From an uncultured Methanolobus sp. (GTDB taxonomy: Archaea > Halobacteriota > Methanosarcinia > Methanosarcinales > Methanosarcinaceae): a stretch of DNA of 64,000 nt. Shown one piece after another: positions 28,843 through 38,084 of the stretch. Positions within the stretch are counted from its first letter, which is position 1. The number at the start of each line of letters is the position of its first letter. A program made the position numbers and the translations under genes. The notes beneath the pieces are model-generated. The model was given only the letters and a program-made list of their open reading frames with translations, did no database searches and had not been told where the DNA came from. The DNA is taken from the NCBI RefSeq assembly GCF_963665675.1, contig NZ_OY762426.1:1364001-1428000 (forward strand). The letters are read 5' to 3'.

Positions 28843-30540
28843 ATGTTAAGCGAAACTGAAAACATACCAGTTCTATCAAAGAAAATAGCATCTATCGGGA
28901 CGGACATAGATCAAAATTCAATACTTAAATCATTATTGAATTCATTTCCTCATTTAATCGGAGTATATGATAATAATTATAACATTCTTTTTTTAAATCA
29001 GGCAGGGTTTGAGTTAGCAGGATTTAAATCCGGGGAAGAGAAAGAAAAAAAATGTTTCCAGATATTCGGGAAATCTGCCCCGTGTGAAAATTGTCCTGAA
29101 GCTATTTTACGTACAGACCCTTCTTTTACATATAATGAATATCTTGATGAAAAAGATAAAACAATCTGTTTAAGTTCATCTTTTAATTATAGTACAACTG
29201 GTGCTTTGATTTATATAACAGAACTTGCCAGTTTTGAAAAATCAAGAAATCTGTGTAACCTTTATGCAGAAAACGATCGTGACACGACCCAGATTACTTT
29301 TGATTCATTGGTGAGATCCATTCCTTCTGCGGTATATTTCAAAAACAGACAGGGTCAAAATATTATTTTTAATAAGGCGTTTGAAAAGTTTGTAAACCTT
29401 CCAAGAGCTGAAATCACAGGTAAAACTGACAGAGAGCTTTTACCTGAATCCATTGCAGAAAAGTTTATTGAACTTGATGAAGAGACTGCAAATACAGGTA
29501 AAACTGTACGTCTTATCGTAGATTACATTGATGATGATGGAGAAAAAAAATTTATTGAAGTTACAAAAACAGCTATTTTTAATTCTGAAGGAAAATCTGA
29601 AGGTATTGTAAGTCTGATACGTGACGTGACTGCTCAGACGATTTCTGAAGAAACGCTGAAGATATCAAGGGACGAACTGGTACAAACTTATGAGTTTATT
29701 CACAATCTAATGGAACTTTCACCAATAGCAACTATGTCTCTTGACAATAACATGAGGATAATAACAATTAATCAGAAAGCTCTTGATGCGTTGGGTTTTG
29801 AGTTTGATGAACTAATTGGCGTTCCTTTTTTGAATCTTCTGGTCAAGCCTGAAAAATTCAAAAAAGGTTCAACTAAGTCTTCAGTGCTTGAATTTACTAC
29901 AAAAGACGGCACTTCTCTAATGGCTAATGTTTCACAGTCCATTGTGACTAAAGAAGGCATGGATGAGAGGGCTGTGATAACTTTCCAGAACATTTCTGAT
30001 TTGCGTAATCTCTTTTTTGATCCTTTGCAGGAAGAAATAACAGATGCTGATATCAGTATTGACGAAAAATACATGGAGCTTGAAGCTGGTCATGTTTACT
30101 ACAGGGATGGACTTGAAGCCGATGAAAGTTACCAGATGTTTGCAAACCTGGTCAAGAGTGGAGTTCCTGGTCTTTGTGTAACAAGACTTAACCCGGAAAC
30201 AATAAGAGCAGAATATGGACTGCTGAAAACCCCTTTCATCTGGCTGACCAAAAACCAGGAATCTGGACAGCCATTCATTGGTTCGAGTGAGCTCTACAAA
30301 CTGCAACCTGTGATTTACAATTTTATCGAAAAAGTAGATCGGGGAGTAGTATTCCTGGATGGGTTAGAGTACCTGGTTCTTGATAACGACATTAAGTCCG
30401 TTATAAAAGCTATTGAAGAAGTGAATGATTCTGTCATGAGTTCAAATTCAAGTATGGTCATTCATATTGATTCTTTAACACTTGAACAGAAGGATTTCCA
30501 TTTAATGACCCGCTGGATGAAACATATTAAAGCAGTGTGA
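28843..30540 (+). CDS. PAS-domain protein with C-terminal DUF835
   Basis: This 565-residue soluble protein has about three PAS-type domains (roughly residues 20-110, 150-275 and 285-395) and a C-terminal DUF835 (about 410-560). The first PAS contains a Cys-rich loop (KKCFQIFGKSAPCENCPE) that may bind metal or a cofactor. I chose the ATG at 28843 because a perfect GGTGAT ribosome site lies seven bases upstream; a TTG ten codons earlier has none. DUF835 proteins are common in archaeal signalling and lack kinase activity. It heads a three-gene set with a CheF-like protein and a RAD55-like ATPase. Confidence 0.82.
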   Translation: MLSETENIPVLSKKIASIGTDIDQNSILKSLLNSFPHLIGVYDNNYNILFLNQAGFELAGFKSGEEKEKKCFQIFGKSAPCENCPEAILRTDPSFTYNEYLDEKDKTICLSSSFNYSTTGALIYITELASFEKSRNLCNLYAENDRDTTQITFDSLVRSIPSAVYFKNRQGQNIIFNKAFEKFVNLPRAEITGKTDRELLPESIAEKFIELDEETANTGKTVRLIVDYIDDDGEKKFIEVTKTAIFNSEGKSEGIVSLIRDVTAQTISEETLKISRDELVQTYEFIHNLMELSPIATMSLDNNMRIITINQKALDALGFEFDELIGVPFLNLLVKPEKFKKGSTKSSVLEFTTKDGTSLMANVSQSIVTKEGMDERAVITFQNISDLRNLFFDPLQEEITDADISIDEKYMELEAGHVYYRDGLEADESYQMFANLVKSGVPGLCVTRLNPETIRAEYGLLKTPFIWLTKNQESGQPFIGSSELYKLQPVIYNFIEKVDRGVVFLDGLEYLVLDNDIKSVIKAIEEVNDSVMSSNSSMVIHIDSLTLEQKDFHLMTRWMKHIKAV

Positions 30541-30594
30541 AAGATGTTGGAACATGCAACAAAAACGGCAATAAAATTAAAGAGGTAATTTGCC

Positions 30595-31800
30595 ATGGAA
30601 TACTCTGAAATTGACCTTGATTTTATATTAGGTATTCCTCAGCTCATTACGAATATAGCTATTACCAGTTCCCAGTGGACACGCGGTAAAGTAGGGATCA
30701 GTGATAGGGAATTATGGCTGCTTATAGAAGAAGATTGGGAAACTATTCCTTTAAAGTCCATAGAGCTTGTAAACAGGAAATTGCCACATTCTATAGAAAA
30801 CAGGATAATGGCTACCAGTCGTCATTCCAATTATATTGTCGTGGATTACAAGAAATTGTCATTGTTCGGTACGGGATATGTAACTTCTTCTATGATCTTT
30901 ACCGGGGATAAGGCAAATATTGAAAAATTAAAATCATACCTGCTGACTCTCTTAGGTTTTAGTGCGGATGCGGAATATGAGCAATTAAGTCCTGAACAGG
31001 TGAGATTATTGTTCCTGCTTTCTTCCGGAATAACCGATATGGATGTGCTGCTTCCTATCTTCAGTAGAGACAAAATTCTTTTGAAACGTGCATTCGAGGT
31101 TCTTAAAAAGAAGAAACTTGTGGATGACTACGCTCTGGTAACACCTCCGGGATTTGCATTGATCGAAGATATGAAAGGAAAAGGAGAAGGCACAATTGGA
31201 AAGAACCTTACGAAATCTTTCAAGGAAATTGCCAAAAGCTGGAGCAACACTACAAGTTTTAAAGCTACGGAGAATATGAACAAGGTTGCCTGGAAATTTG
31301 ATATTTCTTCACTGATAGGTCATGTTAATACCGAACACCTCTGGAAGTTCCTTCCCCTTGAACAGCTTGAAACAATGAGTATAGAAGTTTCCCAGTCCGG
31401 TGGTTCCAGCCTGAAGATCAGTACAAAACATGGTGTTGAGGTAACACTTGAGTCAATTGAAGACTCAATCACTTTTGCATTATTTGATATACTGAATCAT
31501 GATCAGGATACTATATACAAGCTCATCAATGCTATTTATATCGGAGTGAAAGAGAAAAAAGACCTGGCATACCTGTGTTCGATTGAGCCTTTTGCAGTTT
31601 CGTCCAAACTTGAACACATGGTACAGACGGGACTTATTGACGATGACCTTACCCTGACCCCTAAATCAATAAAGATGATAAGAGACCACCTGAGTGAGAA
31701 GGTTGGAGATTCTTCCTTAACGGGTTTTGTGGAATCTGACAGATTAAGGGAATTTGAAATGGATTATGCTAAAAAGAAGATGATGGACAAATTGTTGTGA
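30595..31800 (+). CDS. CheF-like/archaeal taxis-related protein
   Basis: This 401-residue protein resembles the archaeal CheF family (formerly DUF439), which in haloarchaea links CheY to the archaellum switch. Support is the N-terminal 'W(T/E)RGKVGISDRELWLL' segment, a middle winged-helix-like region (about 130-180, 'SSGITDMDVLLPIF') and length. A second winged-helix-like unit follows near the C-terminus. No che or arl genes are in the window, so a role in motility is inferred from family only. It lies 54 bases after the PAS-DUF835 gene. Confidence 0.6.
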   Translation: MEYSEIDLDFILGIPQLITNIAITSSQWTRGKVGISDRELWLLIEEDWETIPLKSIELVNRKLPHSIENRIMATSRHSNYIVVDYKKLSLFGTGYVTSSMIFTGDKANIEKLKSYLLTLLGFSADAEYEQLSPEQVRLLFLLSSGITDMDVLLPIFSRDKILLKRAFEVLKKKKLVDDYALVTPPGFALIEDMKGKGEGTIGKNLTKSFKEIAKSWSNTTSFKATENMNKVAWKFDISSLIGHVNTEHLWKFLPLEQLETMSIEVSQSGGSSLKISTKHGVEVTLESIEDSITFALFDILNHDQDTIYKLINAIYIGVKEKKDLAYLCSIEPFAVSSKLEHMVQTGLIDDDLTLTPKSIKMIRDHLSEKVGDSSLTGFVESDRLREFEMDYAKKKMMDKLL

Positions 31801-31816
31801 TGTAAAGGTGATGTAA

Positions 31817-32515
31817 ATGAGATTTATAGATACGATTGAGGGATTGAACAAAGTCTTCCTGACTGATATACCAAAAAACAGCGTTGTTTTGATCACAGGA
31901 GCTCCAGGCACTTTGAAATCAGGACTAACATTTTCCATACTTTCAAAATATCTGGAAGGTGCTGATGAATACGGACTGTACATAACTCTTGAGGAAAGCA
32001 AAGCCAACCATATCAGGAATATGGGGCACATGGGCGTGAAGCTCACAGAGAGACTCGGTATTCTTGATTACAGTGATTACAGGTTGCAGTTTGATGAGTA
32101 CACACAGGATCTTGTGTCTACTATCGAGACTCAGATCATGCAGTATAAAAGAAAATGGGGTGAGAAATTCTCCTGTGTCGCACTGGATTCCCTGGGTGCA
32201 TTGTATTCTCTTATGGAGGAGAGTGACGATGAAATGCGTAAGCGCCTGTATCACCTGTTCGAACCTTTGCGCCGTGAGAATCTTACATCCTTCATCATAT
32301 TTGAGAATTTCAATACCCTTGATTCACATCAATCTCAATCAGGCATTGAAGGTTATCTCACAGATGGGATAATAGAACTTGGAATAGCTTCCAAACAAAA
32401 TGTCTCCTACCGTTTCATAAGAGTCCTCAAGATGCGTGCTACGACCCATAGTATGGATCCGTGGGTGGTTACGGTTTCAGATGAAGGTCTGAAGATATAC
32501 AAAGGTGTATCCTGA
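31817..32515 (+). CDS. RecA/RAD55-superfamily ATPase, single KaiC-like domain
   Basis: This 232-residue protein has one RecA-like domain with Walker A GAPGTLKSGL, where Leu-Lys-Ser replaces the usual GKS/GKT (Lys and Ser kept), and a Walker B-like VALDSLGALY. Such archaeal KaiC/RAD55-like proteins often work in signalling or gas-vesicle/archaellum regulation and not in recombination. Spacing of 16 bases from the CheF-like gene suggests one transcript. It is followed by T runs that may terminate transcription. Confidence 0.75.
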   Translation: MRFIDTIEGLNKVFLTDIPKNSVVLITGAPGTLKSGLTFSILSKYLEGADEYGLYITLEESKANHIRNMGHMGVKLTERLGILDYSDYRLQFDEYTQDLVSTIETQIMQYKRKWGEKFSCVALDSLGALYSLMEESDDEMRKRLYHLFEPLRRENLTSFIIFENFNTLDSHQSQSGIEGYLTDGIIELGIASKQNVSYRFIRVLKMRATTHSMDPWVVTVSDEGLKIYKGVS

Positions 32516-32645
32516 TCTTCTTTTATTTTTCGTTTCATTTTCTTTATTACTTTTTTAGAGTTCACCTTAAAAATAAATCCATAGCTATGTGTTATCCGTT
32601 TCGTAACACAATTGTTTTAAGCATCTTCTTTTATTCATATAGCAA

Positions 32646-33833
32646 ATGAATGAAGCTGGCCTATCTGAAGAGGAAATACGCAGCATCTTAAACGATTCTA
32701 AGGTTAAGGATCTGAAATACGAGCGTGTGCTGAGTTCCATGTGCACCTATCCGCACAAAATTGCTGTCGAAGCGCACATGCAGTTCATAGAATCGAATAT
32801 GGGTGACTTCGGACTTTTCAGGGGCACATATAATCTTGAAACAAAGATTCTTGCTTCCATTGGTAATCTACTCCATAAGGCTGAAGCAGTCGGTTACATG
32901 ACTACGGGCGGTACTGAGTCCAACATTCAGGCCATCCGTTCAATGAGAAATATTTTCTTACAAAGTCCGAAGTACCGGAAATCTGTAAATAGCGGTAAGA
33001 ATAGTGCTCAAAAATGTGTAAGGCCAAACCTTGTAGTTCCGGATTCAGCTCATTTTTCTTTTGATAAGGTTTCAGACATACTTGATCTGGAGCTCAGGAA
33101 AGCAAGTCTTGATGATGAACTAAAAGTTTCGATCGAGTCGGTGAAATCATTAATAGATGAGAACACTATTGGTCTTGTTGCAATTGCAGGTTCTACAGAG
33201 TTCGGACAGGTTGACCCGATAAAAGAACTTTCAGATATTGCCCTTGAAAAGAACATTTTCCTGCATGTTGATGCAGCATTTGGAGGTTTTGTCCTACCTT
33301 TTATGGAAAATTCCTGTGATTTCGATTTTAAATTACCGGGAGTAACATCCATAGCTATTGATCCTCACAAGATGGGATTGAGTACCATTCCGTCAGGAGT
33401 TCTTCTTTTCCGTGATTCCCACCAGCTTGAAAGTCTCAAAGCTGACACACCGTATCTGACTGTTTCCACGCAATATACATTGACAGGAACCAGAAGTGGA
33501 GCCGCAGTGGCAGCAACATATGCTGTTATGAACTACCTTGGAAAAGAAGGATACAGGAAAACCGTATCGAAATGTATGGAGTTAACAGATTATCTTCTGG
33601 AAAAACTGGCAAAGATGGATGTATATCCATTGATAGATCCAATTATGAATGTGGTTGCACTCGAAGTTCCAAAATGCGATCTTGTGAGAAGCAGGCTGGC
33701 AGAAGAATTCAACTGGCAGGTTTCCATAACCCAGAATCCCCATGGACTTCGTCTTGTTATCATGCCCCATGTCAGTTTCGAGATGATAGACTCTTTTGTT
33801 GCCGACCTGAAAAAGGTCCTTGATTCTCTTTAA
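32646..33833 (+). CDS. mfnA: L-tyrosine decarboxylase for methanofuran (or aspartate decarboxylase)
   Basis: This 395-residue group II PLP-dependent decarboxylase matches MfnA, which makes tyramine for methanofuran; homologues also make beta-alanine from aspartate for CoA. The PLP Lys242 lies in [12 protein letters not shown]. The early '[15 protein letters not shown]' segment and '[14 protein letters not shown]' with the PLP-contacting Asp are diagnostic. The ATG lies very near the presumed transcript start, as the upstream 130 bases are AT-rich and hold the promoter. Confidence 0.92.
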   Translation: MNEAGLSEEEIRSILNDSKVKDLKYERVLSSMCTYPHKIAVEAHMQFIESNMGDFGLFRGTYNLETKILASIGNLLHKAEAVGYMTTGGTESNIQAIRSMRNIFLQSPKYRKSVNSGKNSAQKCVRPNLVVPDSAHFSFDKVSDILDLELRKASLDDELKVSIESVKSLIDENTIGLVAIAGSTEFGQVDPIKELSDIALEKNIFLHVDAAFGGFVLPFMENSCDFDFKLPGVTSIAIDPHKMGLSTIPSGVLLFRDSHQLESLKADTPYLTVSTQYTLTGTRSGAAVAATYAVMNYLGKEGYRKTVSKCMELTDYLLEKLAKMDVYPLIDPIMNVVALEVPKCDLVRSRLAEEFNWQVSITQNPHGLRLVIMPHVSFEMIDSFVADLKKVLDSL

Positions 33834-34077
33834 GATTTTGAACATTTGTTATAGCCAAAAAATTAAAAATTGAGGGGATGAGGCTTGATGACACCTGGCC
33901 TTGAAGCGTGTAAGGCGTGTGTTCATCTTGCCTGTTCTAAATTCTAGTATGTGTTTGTTACTTATACTCCTGAGCCAAGCGGGGTGAAAGTATTCAGAAA
34001 TGGATTTCAGGATGGGAAATCACCATCGTTTCAGGAAATAAGATAAAGATAAATATTAACCCATCTAAAGTACTGCC
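33834..34077. other. Spacer between mfnA and the S2P-type protease gene
   Basis: No supported gene. It includes 'AAAATTAAAAATTGAGGGG' after mfnA, which may end its transcript, and an AT-rich block close to the next ATG. A TTCTAAATTCTAG stretch at about 33938-33950 briefly resembles an anticodon arm but no cloverleaf can be drawn around it. Confidence 0.35.
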
Positions 34078-35172
34078 ATGAATTCTTCATACAAAATCGG
34101 GAGCATCATGGGAATACCCATAAAAGTGCACATCACTTTTCTGTTTATTCTCCCTATTTTTGCGCTTGTGTTCGCAACAAATCCACAACCATATGGTTTT
34201 GCGGACATTGGTTCTCCTGCAATGACATATGGTCTCTCACTTTTAACGACCATACTTCTGTTTGTCTGTGTACTCCTCCACGAACTTGGTCATTCTTATA
34301 TAGCTAAAGGCTACGGTGTTGAGATCAAAGACATAACACTAATGCTCTTGGGTGGCGTATCATCCATGGAGGAAATCCCAAGAGAGCCGGCACATGAATT
34401 CAAAATGGCATTTGCAGGACCACTTGTAAGCCTGATAATAGGTTTTGTTCTTCTGGGACTGAATATAGCGGTTGCTTCTTCAGTGCCATCTTATAGTGCT
34501 ACATGGGTATACTTGATGGTCAGCATCCTGGCGACTATCAACATAGTACTGGCAATTTTCAATCTGATTCCGGCTTTCCCTATGGATGGAGGAAGAATTC
34601 TAAGATCTATGTTTGCAAGAAGAATGAGCTACATAAGGGCAACCCACTACGCTGCTTCTGTTGGAAAGATGTTTGCTTTCCTGATGGCCCTTGTAGGTGT
34701 TGCTTCTTCAAACCTGTGGCTGATTTTGATAGCTTTTTTTGTATACATGGGTGCCTCAGAAGAGGACAAATCGACCACTGTTACAGTCAGTCTTGAAAAA
34801 TACAAGGTTGGTGAGGTCATGTCAAAAGATGTAATCTCAGTTGAACCGGAAATGAAGGTTGAAGACCTTTCGCATTTTATGTTTGAGAACAAACATCTGG
34901 GATACCCTGTAATAAAGGGAAATTCTTTAAAAGGGATTGTAACCTTTACAGACATACGTAATGTACTGCCACATGAGCGTTATGCGGTTCTTGTATCCGA
35001 TGTAATGACCAGGGATGTTGTAACACTGCCACCAGGCGCCAGTGCGGCAGAAGCATTTAAGGTAATGACGATCAATAATATAGGGCGGATTCTGGTTGTG
35101 GATGGCGATAATGTAAAAGGCATCCTTTCAAGAACTGATCTTATGAGATCGCTGATGTTATTGGCCGAGTGA
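34078..35172 (+). CDS. Site-2-type intramembrane metalloprotease with CBS domains
   Basis: This 364-residue M50 protease has five or six membrane helices, the zinc motif His68-Glu69...His72 (LHELGHS) and the second ligand motif FPMDGGRILR in a later helix. A pair of CBS domains (about residues 240-360) follows and may bind adenylates and control activity. Archaeal S2P-CBS proteins of this design are known, but their substrates are mostly not. It is followed 34 bases later by the TraB-family gene. Confidence 0.9.
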   Translation: MNSSYKIGSIMGIPIKVHITFLFILPIFALVFATNPQPYGFADIGSPAMTYGLSLLTTILLFVCVLLHELGHSYIAKGYGVEIKDITLMLLGGVSSMEEIPREPAHEFKMAFAGPLVSLIIGFVLLGLNIAVASSVPSYSATWVYLMVSILATINIVLAIFNLIPAFPMDGGRILRSMFARRMSYIRATHYAASVGKMFAFLMALVGVASSNLWLILIAFFVYMGASEEDKSTTVTVSLEKYKVGEVMSKDVISVEPEMKVEDLSHFMFENKHLGYPVIKGNSLKGIVTFTDIRNVLPHERYAVLVSDVMTRDVVTLPPGASAAEAFKVMTINNIGRILVVDGDNVKGILSRTDLMRSLMLLAE

Positions 35173-35206
35173 CCAGGTAGTTCTAAAGTTTTAAAGAGGA
35201 CCTACA

Positions 35207-36625
35207 TTGAAAGATGATAATTTAACTGATTCCCGGGAAAATACTTCTGATTACAGTTACACATCAACAAATGGTGATATGTATTCTGAAGATTATCCTG
35301 AGGGTTCATCGTTTTCCAGCTCAGGACCTTCTGAGATTCAGGTTGTAAAAGAGGTCATCAGAGATGACAGTCCTGAAAAACCTGTATCTGAAGGTGAATC
35401 TGAGAATACTGACAAACCCAGCGAGATTATTCTTGTGGGAACAGCCCATGTCTCTGAAAAAAGTGTCATGGAAGTTAATGCGGCTATTGAACGGGAAAAT
35501 CCGGATATAGTTGCAGTTGAACTATGTCGTTCCAGATATGAAGCCATCAAAGGTAATGTCAAGAATGCTGACATTCCGGTAAAGGAGCTTCTAAAGGAAG
35601 GCAAGGTCTATTTCTATCTTGTACACATGTTGCTGGCCCATATCCAGAAGAAGTTCGCTGATGAAATGGGTGTTCAGCCGGGTGCTGAAATGATAAGTGC
35701 CATTGAGGCAGCTGAGGCAAACGGTGCACAGGTTCTTCTCATTGACAGGGATGTACAGGTAACACTGCAGCGTTTCTGGAGCAAGATGGGATTCATCGAG
35801 AAACTGAAAATGCTTGGTGGCCTGATTGGTGCGGTTCTTGGAATTGGTGGCACCCAGGATATCGACATGGACAATATTACCAACCAGGATATGGTTTCCA
35901 TGCTTGTGGAGGAGTTCAGGGATACATCACCGAATGCCGTCAAGGTGCTTATCGATGAACGGGACGCATACATGTCCAATAATCTTGTAAAGGCTGCCAT
36001 GGGCGGTAACAAGAAAATTGTAGCCGTTGTAGGAGCAGGTCACAGGGCAGGTATTCAGCGTTATCTTGAGAATCCAAAGACAATTCCCAGAATTAATTAC
36101 GGGGTTGAAGCTCCAAAGAAAAAGTTCGGTATAATGAAACTTTTCGGCGTGCTTGTAGTTGCACTTGCTCTGGGTACTTTTGCATTGCTAATTCTTTCCG
36201 GTGTCCCGCTGGAAACACTTGCACTTGCATTTGCCTGGTGGTTTATTATAAATGGTGTTCTGAGTGCTATAGGGACAATACTTGCAAGAGGTCATCCGTA
36301 CTCAGTTTTGACCGCATTTTCCGTTGCATGGCTTACATCCCTTAACCCTATGATGGCAGCAGGATGGTTCGCAGGTTTGATGGAAGCAAAATATCGTCCT
36401 CCGACAACAGATAATTTCAAAGAGCTTGTTGAGATTGAAACAACCGAGGACATGATGAATAACAACCTTTTCCGTGTGGTAATGGTCGCAGCTCTTGCAA
36501 ATCTTGGAAGTATGATCGGCACTTTCCTTGGTGTTTATGTAATGGTTCAAATTACAGATATTAATCCGCAGGAATTGATTGTGAATGCTTTCAGTGCCGG
36601 ACTTACAGCCCTTGGACTGAGTTAA
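35207..36625 (+). CDS. TraB/PrgY-family membrane protein
   Basis: This 472-residue protein starts at TTG with an AGAGGA site six bases upstream. Residues 1-75 are acidic and Ser-rich without structure. The TraB domain begins with the LVGTAHVSEKS motif and holds 'VVAVELCRSRYEAI' and a late 'VVGAGHRAGI' His. Four or five membrane helices follow from about 315. TraB-like proteins are proposed peptidases or signal-peptide inhibitors; in archaea the role is unknown. Neighbouring genes on both sides also encode membrane proteins. Confidence 0.85.
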   Translation: MKDDNLTDSRENTSDYSYTSTNGDMYSEDYPEGSSFSSSGPSEIQVVKEVIRDDSPEKPVSEGESENTDKPSEIILVGTAHVSEKSVMEVNAAIERENPDIVAVELCRSRYEAIKGNVKNADIPVKELLKEGKVYFYLVHMLLAHIQKKFADEMGVQPGAEMISAIEAAEANGAQVLLIDRDVQVTLQRFWSKMGFIEKLKMLGGLIGAVLGIGGTQDIDMDNITNQDMVSMLVEEFRDTSPNAVKVLIDERDAYMSNNLVKAAMGGNKKIVAVVGAGHRAGIQRYLENPKTIPRINYGVEAPKKKFGIMKLFGVLVVALALGTFALLILSGVPLETLALAFAWWFIINGVLSAIGTILARGHPYSVLTAFSVAWLTSLNPMMAAGWFAGLMEAKYRPPTTDNFKELVEIETTEDMMNNNLFRVVMVAALANLGSMIGTFLGVYVMVQITDINPQELIVNAFSAGLTALGLS

Positions 36626-36684
36626 AAAAGTAAAATAACAAATAATCCTCTTTTTTAATCCCTTTTTACTTTCTTTTTTTACAT
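36626..36684. terminator. Convergent T/A-rich terminator zone
   Basis: The 59 bases between the TraB-family stop and the end of the minus-strand membrane gene carry T runs on the plus strand (CTCTTTTTTAATCCCTTTTT) and A runs for the other side. It likely ends both transcripts. Confidence 0.5.
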
Positions 36685-37992
36685 TTATTTTTTGAGTTTT
36701 CCCATCTCATCAAATTTAGCTGCCAGCTTATAGGATATATCAGAAAGATAGGCAGTTCCCCATGTTGCTGCAAGAACAGCTCCGAAAAGATCGAACATGA
36801 GGTCCAGCATAGTATCGCCAATCCCGTGCTGGGCAAGAATGGCATCAAATCCAAGTGTTGATGTAAGTTCGTCACTAAGAAACTCAATAATTTCCCAGAC
36901 AACTCCCATTGAAAGTACGAATATAAGAATAAAAATGAAGAGCATTCCAGGAGGTATGTATATCTCATCAACATAGATGTCAATTGCTCTTATCAGAGTA
37001 TATCCGGCAGCGGCAACCACACTGGCTGAAAGCGCGTGGGTTACATGGTCCCAGTTATCGATGTAGTCATAGAATTCAAAAGTTCCAATGGTATGCAGGA
37101 AAACCGCCAATGTGAGCCATAATACAAGTCCGGTATCCTGTTTGATGTGATATTTACGTGTGATTATGTGGGGTACAAAAGTGAGGATAAGTCCGGTTGT
37201 TGAGTTCACTGTGGTGGAGAGGTCTTTTCTGAAAATTCCGAACAGCAGTAGCAGCACCAGTCCACCCTGCATCATTCTTGCTGCAGTTACCTGCTTTTCG
37301 CTGGAAATACCAAGAAGTCTGCGTATGGGGGCTGGGGGCCTATGTTTGACATAATCATCAGTTTCCACTGACATATGAGTTGGAACATCAACAAGATTTG
37401 AATTTTTGGCTGACCTGAGATACCACCCAAACAGTGTTCCTGCTGCAACTCCGGATACCATTGCATATATGAACTGATACATCACAGCATCGTTGATGGC
37501 GTCAGGTGAAAGGCCACTTAGAAGATAACTGGTTCCAAGATAAATGTCCAGTAACCATTCAATGAGGTGCCACAGTCCTGAAATTGCGAGGGTTGTGACT
37601 ACAACAAGCAGTATGGCAAATTTGTCGGTCATTTTGACCGAGGTAAACCAGTTGATCTCAGCGGCCACTAGCAATGCAATGGTTGCCACTGAAAAGTAAA
37701 ATGGTATACTGGTGGAAAAGAAGTACCAGGCAGTTGAACTCCCCACTATTGGCAGGATGGTCAGGAAAACAAAATACCACGAAGGCATCACTGAGAGTTT
37801 GTGCATCCTGATAGCAGGTATTATTATTATACTTATAACAAAGGCAATCAGTATGGTCCATATGAACCTGCCGTAGATGAAGTTACCCATTCCAAGCAGC
37901 GCCAGAAACAGGACCATTGTCCATCCGACGAATGCATTAAGTGCTGTGTTTTTCAGGAGCTTGCTGAGTTTGTCTAATTGTCTTGTGACCAT
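36685..37992 (-). CDS. Polytopic membrane protein with two DUF2238/VanZ-like halves
   Basis: This 435-residue protein has about ten membrane helices. The C-terminal half contains 'NWDHVTHALSASVVAA', 'WEIIEFLSDEL' and 'DTMLDLMFDLFGAVLA', which resemble DUF2238 (YjdF-like) proteins. The N-terminal half has a related 'GLWHLIEWLLDIYLG' segment, suggesting an internal duplication. A cytosolic loop of about 45 residues separates the halves. Function is unknown. The DTMxDLxxDxxGA motif suggests a conserved acidic site in the membrane. Confidence 0.65.
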   Translation of the reverse strand: MVTRQLDKLSKLLKNTALNAFVGWTMVLFLALLGMGNFIYGRFIWTILIAFVISIIIIPAIRMHKLSVMPSWYFVFLTILPIVGSSTAWYFFSTSIPFYFSVATIALLVAAEINWFTSVKMTDKFAILLVVVTTLAISGLWHLIEWLLDIYLGTSYLLSGLSPDAINDAVMYQFIYAMVSGVAAGTLFGWYLRSAKNSNLVDVPTHMSVETDDYVKHRPPAPIRRLLGISSEKQVTAARMMQGGLVLLLLFGIFRKDLSTTVNSTTGLILTFVPHIITRKYHIKQDTGLVLWLTLAVFLHTIGTFEFYDYIDNWDHVTHALSASVVAAAGYTLIRAIDIYVDEIYIPPGMLFIFILIFVLSMGVVWEIIEFLSDELTSTLGFDAILAQHGIGDTMLDLMFDLFGAVLAATWGTAYLSDISYKLAAKFDEMGKLKK

Positions 37993-38084
37993 TTTCCATA
38001 TTAGTATAGACTATTTCTGTTATTAAGCATAACATTCAAAAGCCAAAAAACTTCTAAAAATGTAAAAAAGAGTTGGATACGACT

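Noticed and set aside
33938..33950. TTCTAAATTCTAG considered as an anticodon arm of pylT
   Set aside because: Flanks do not pair as acceptor, D or T arms.
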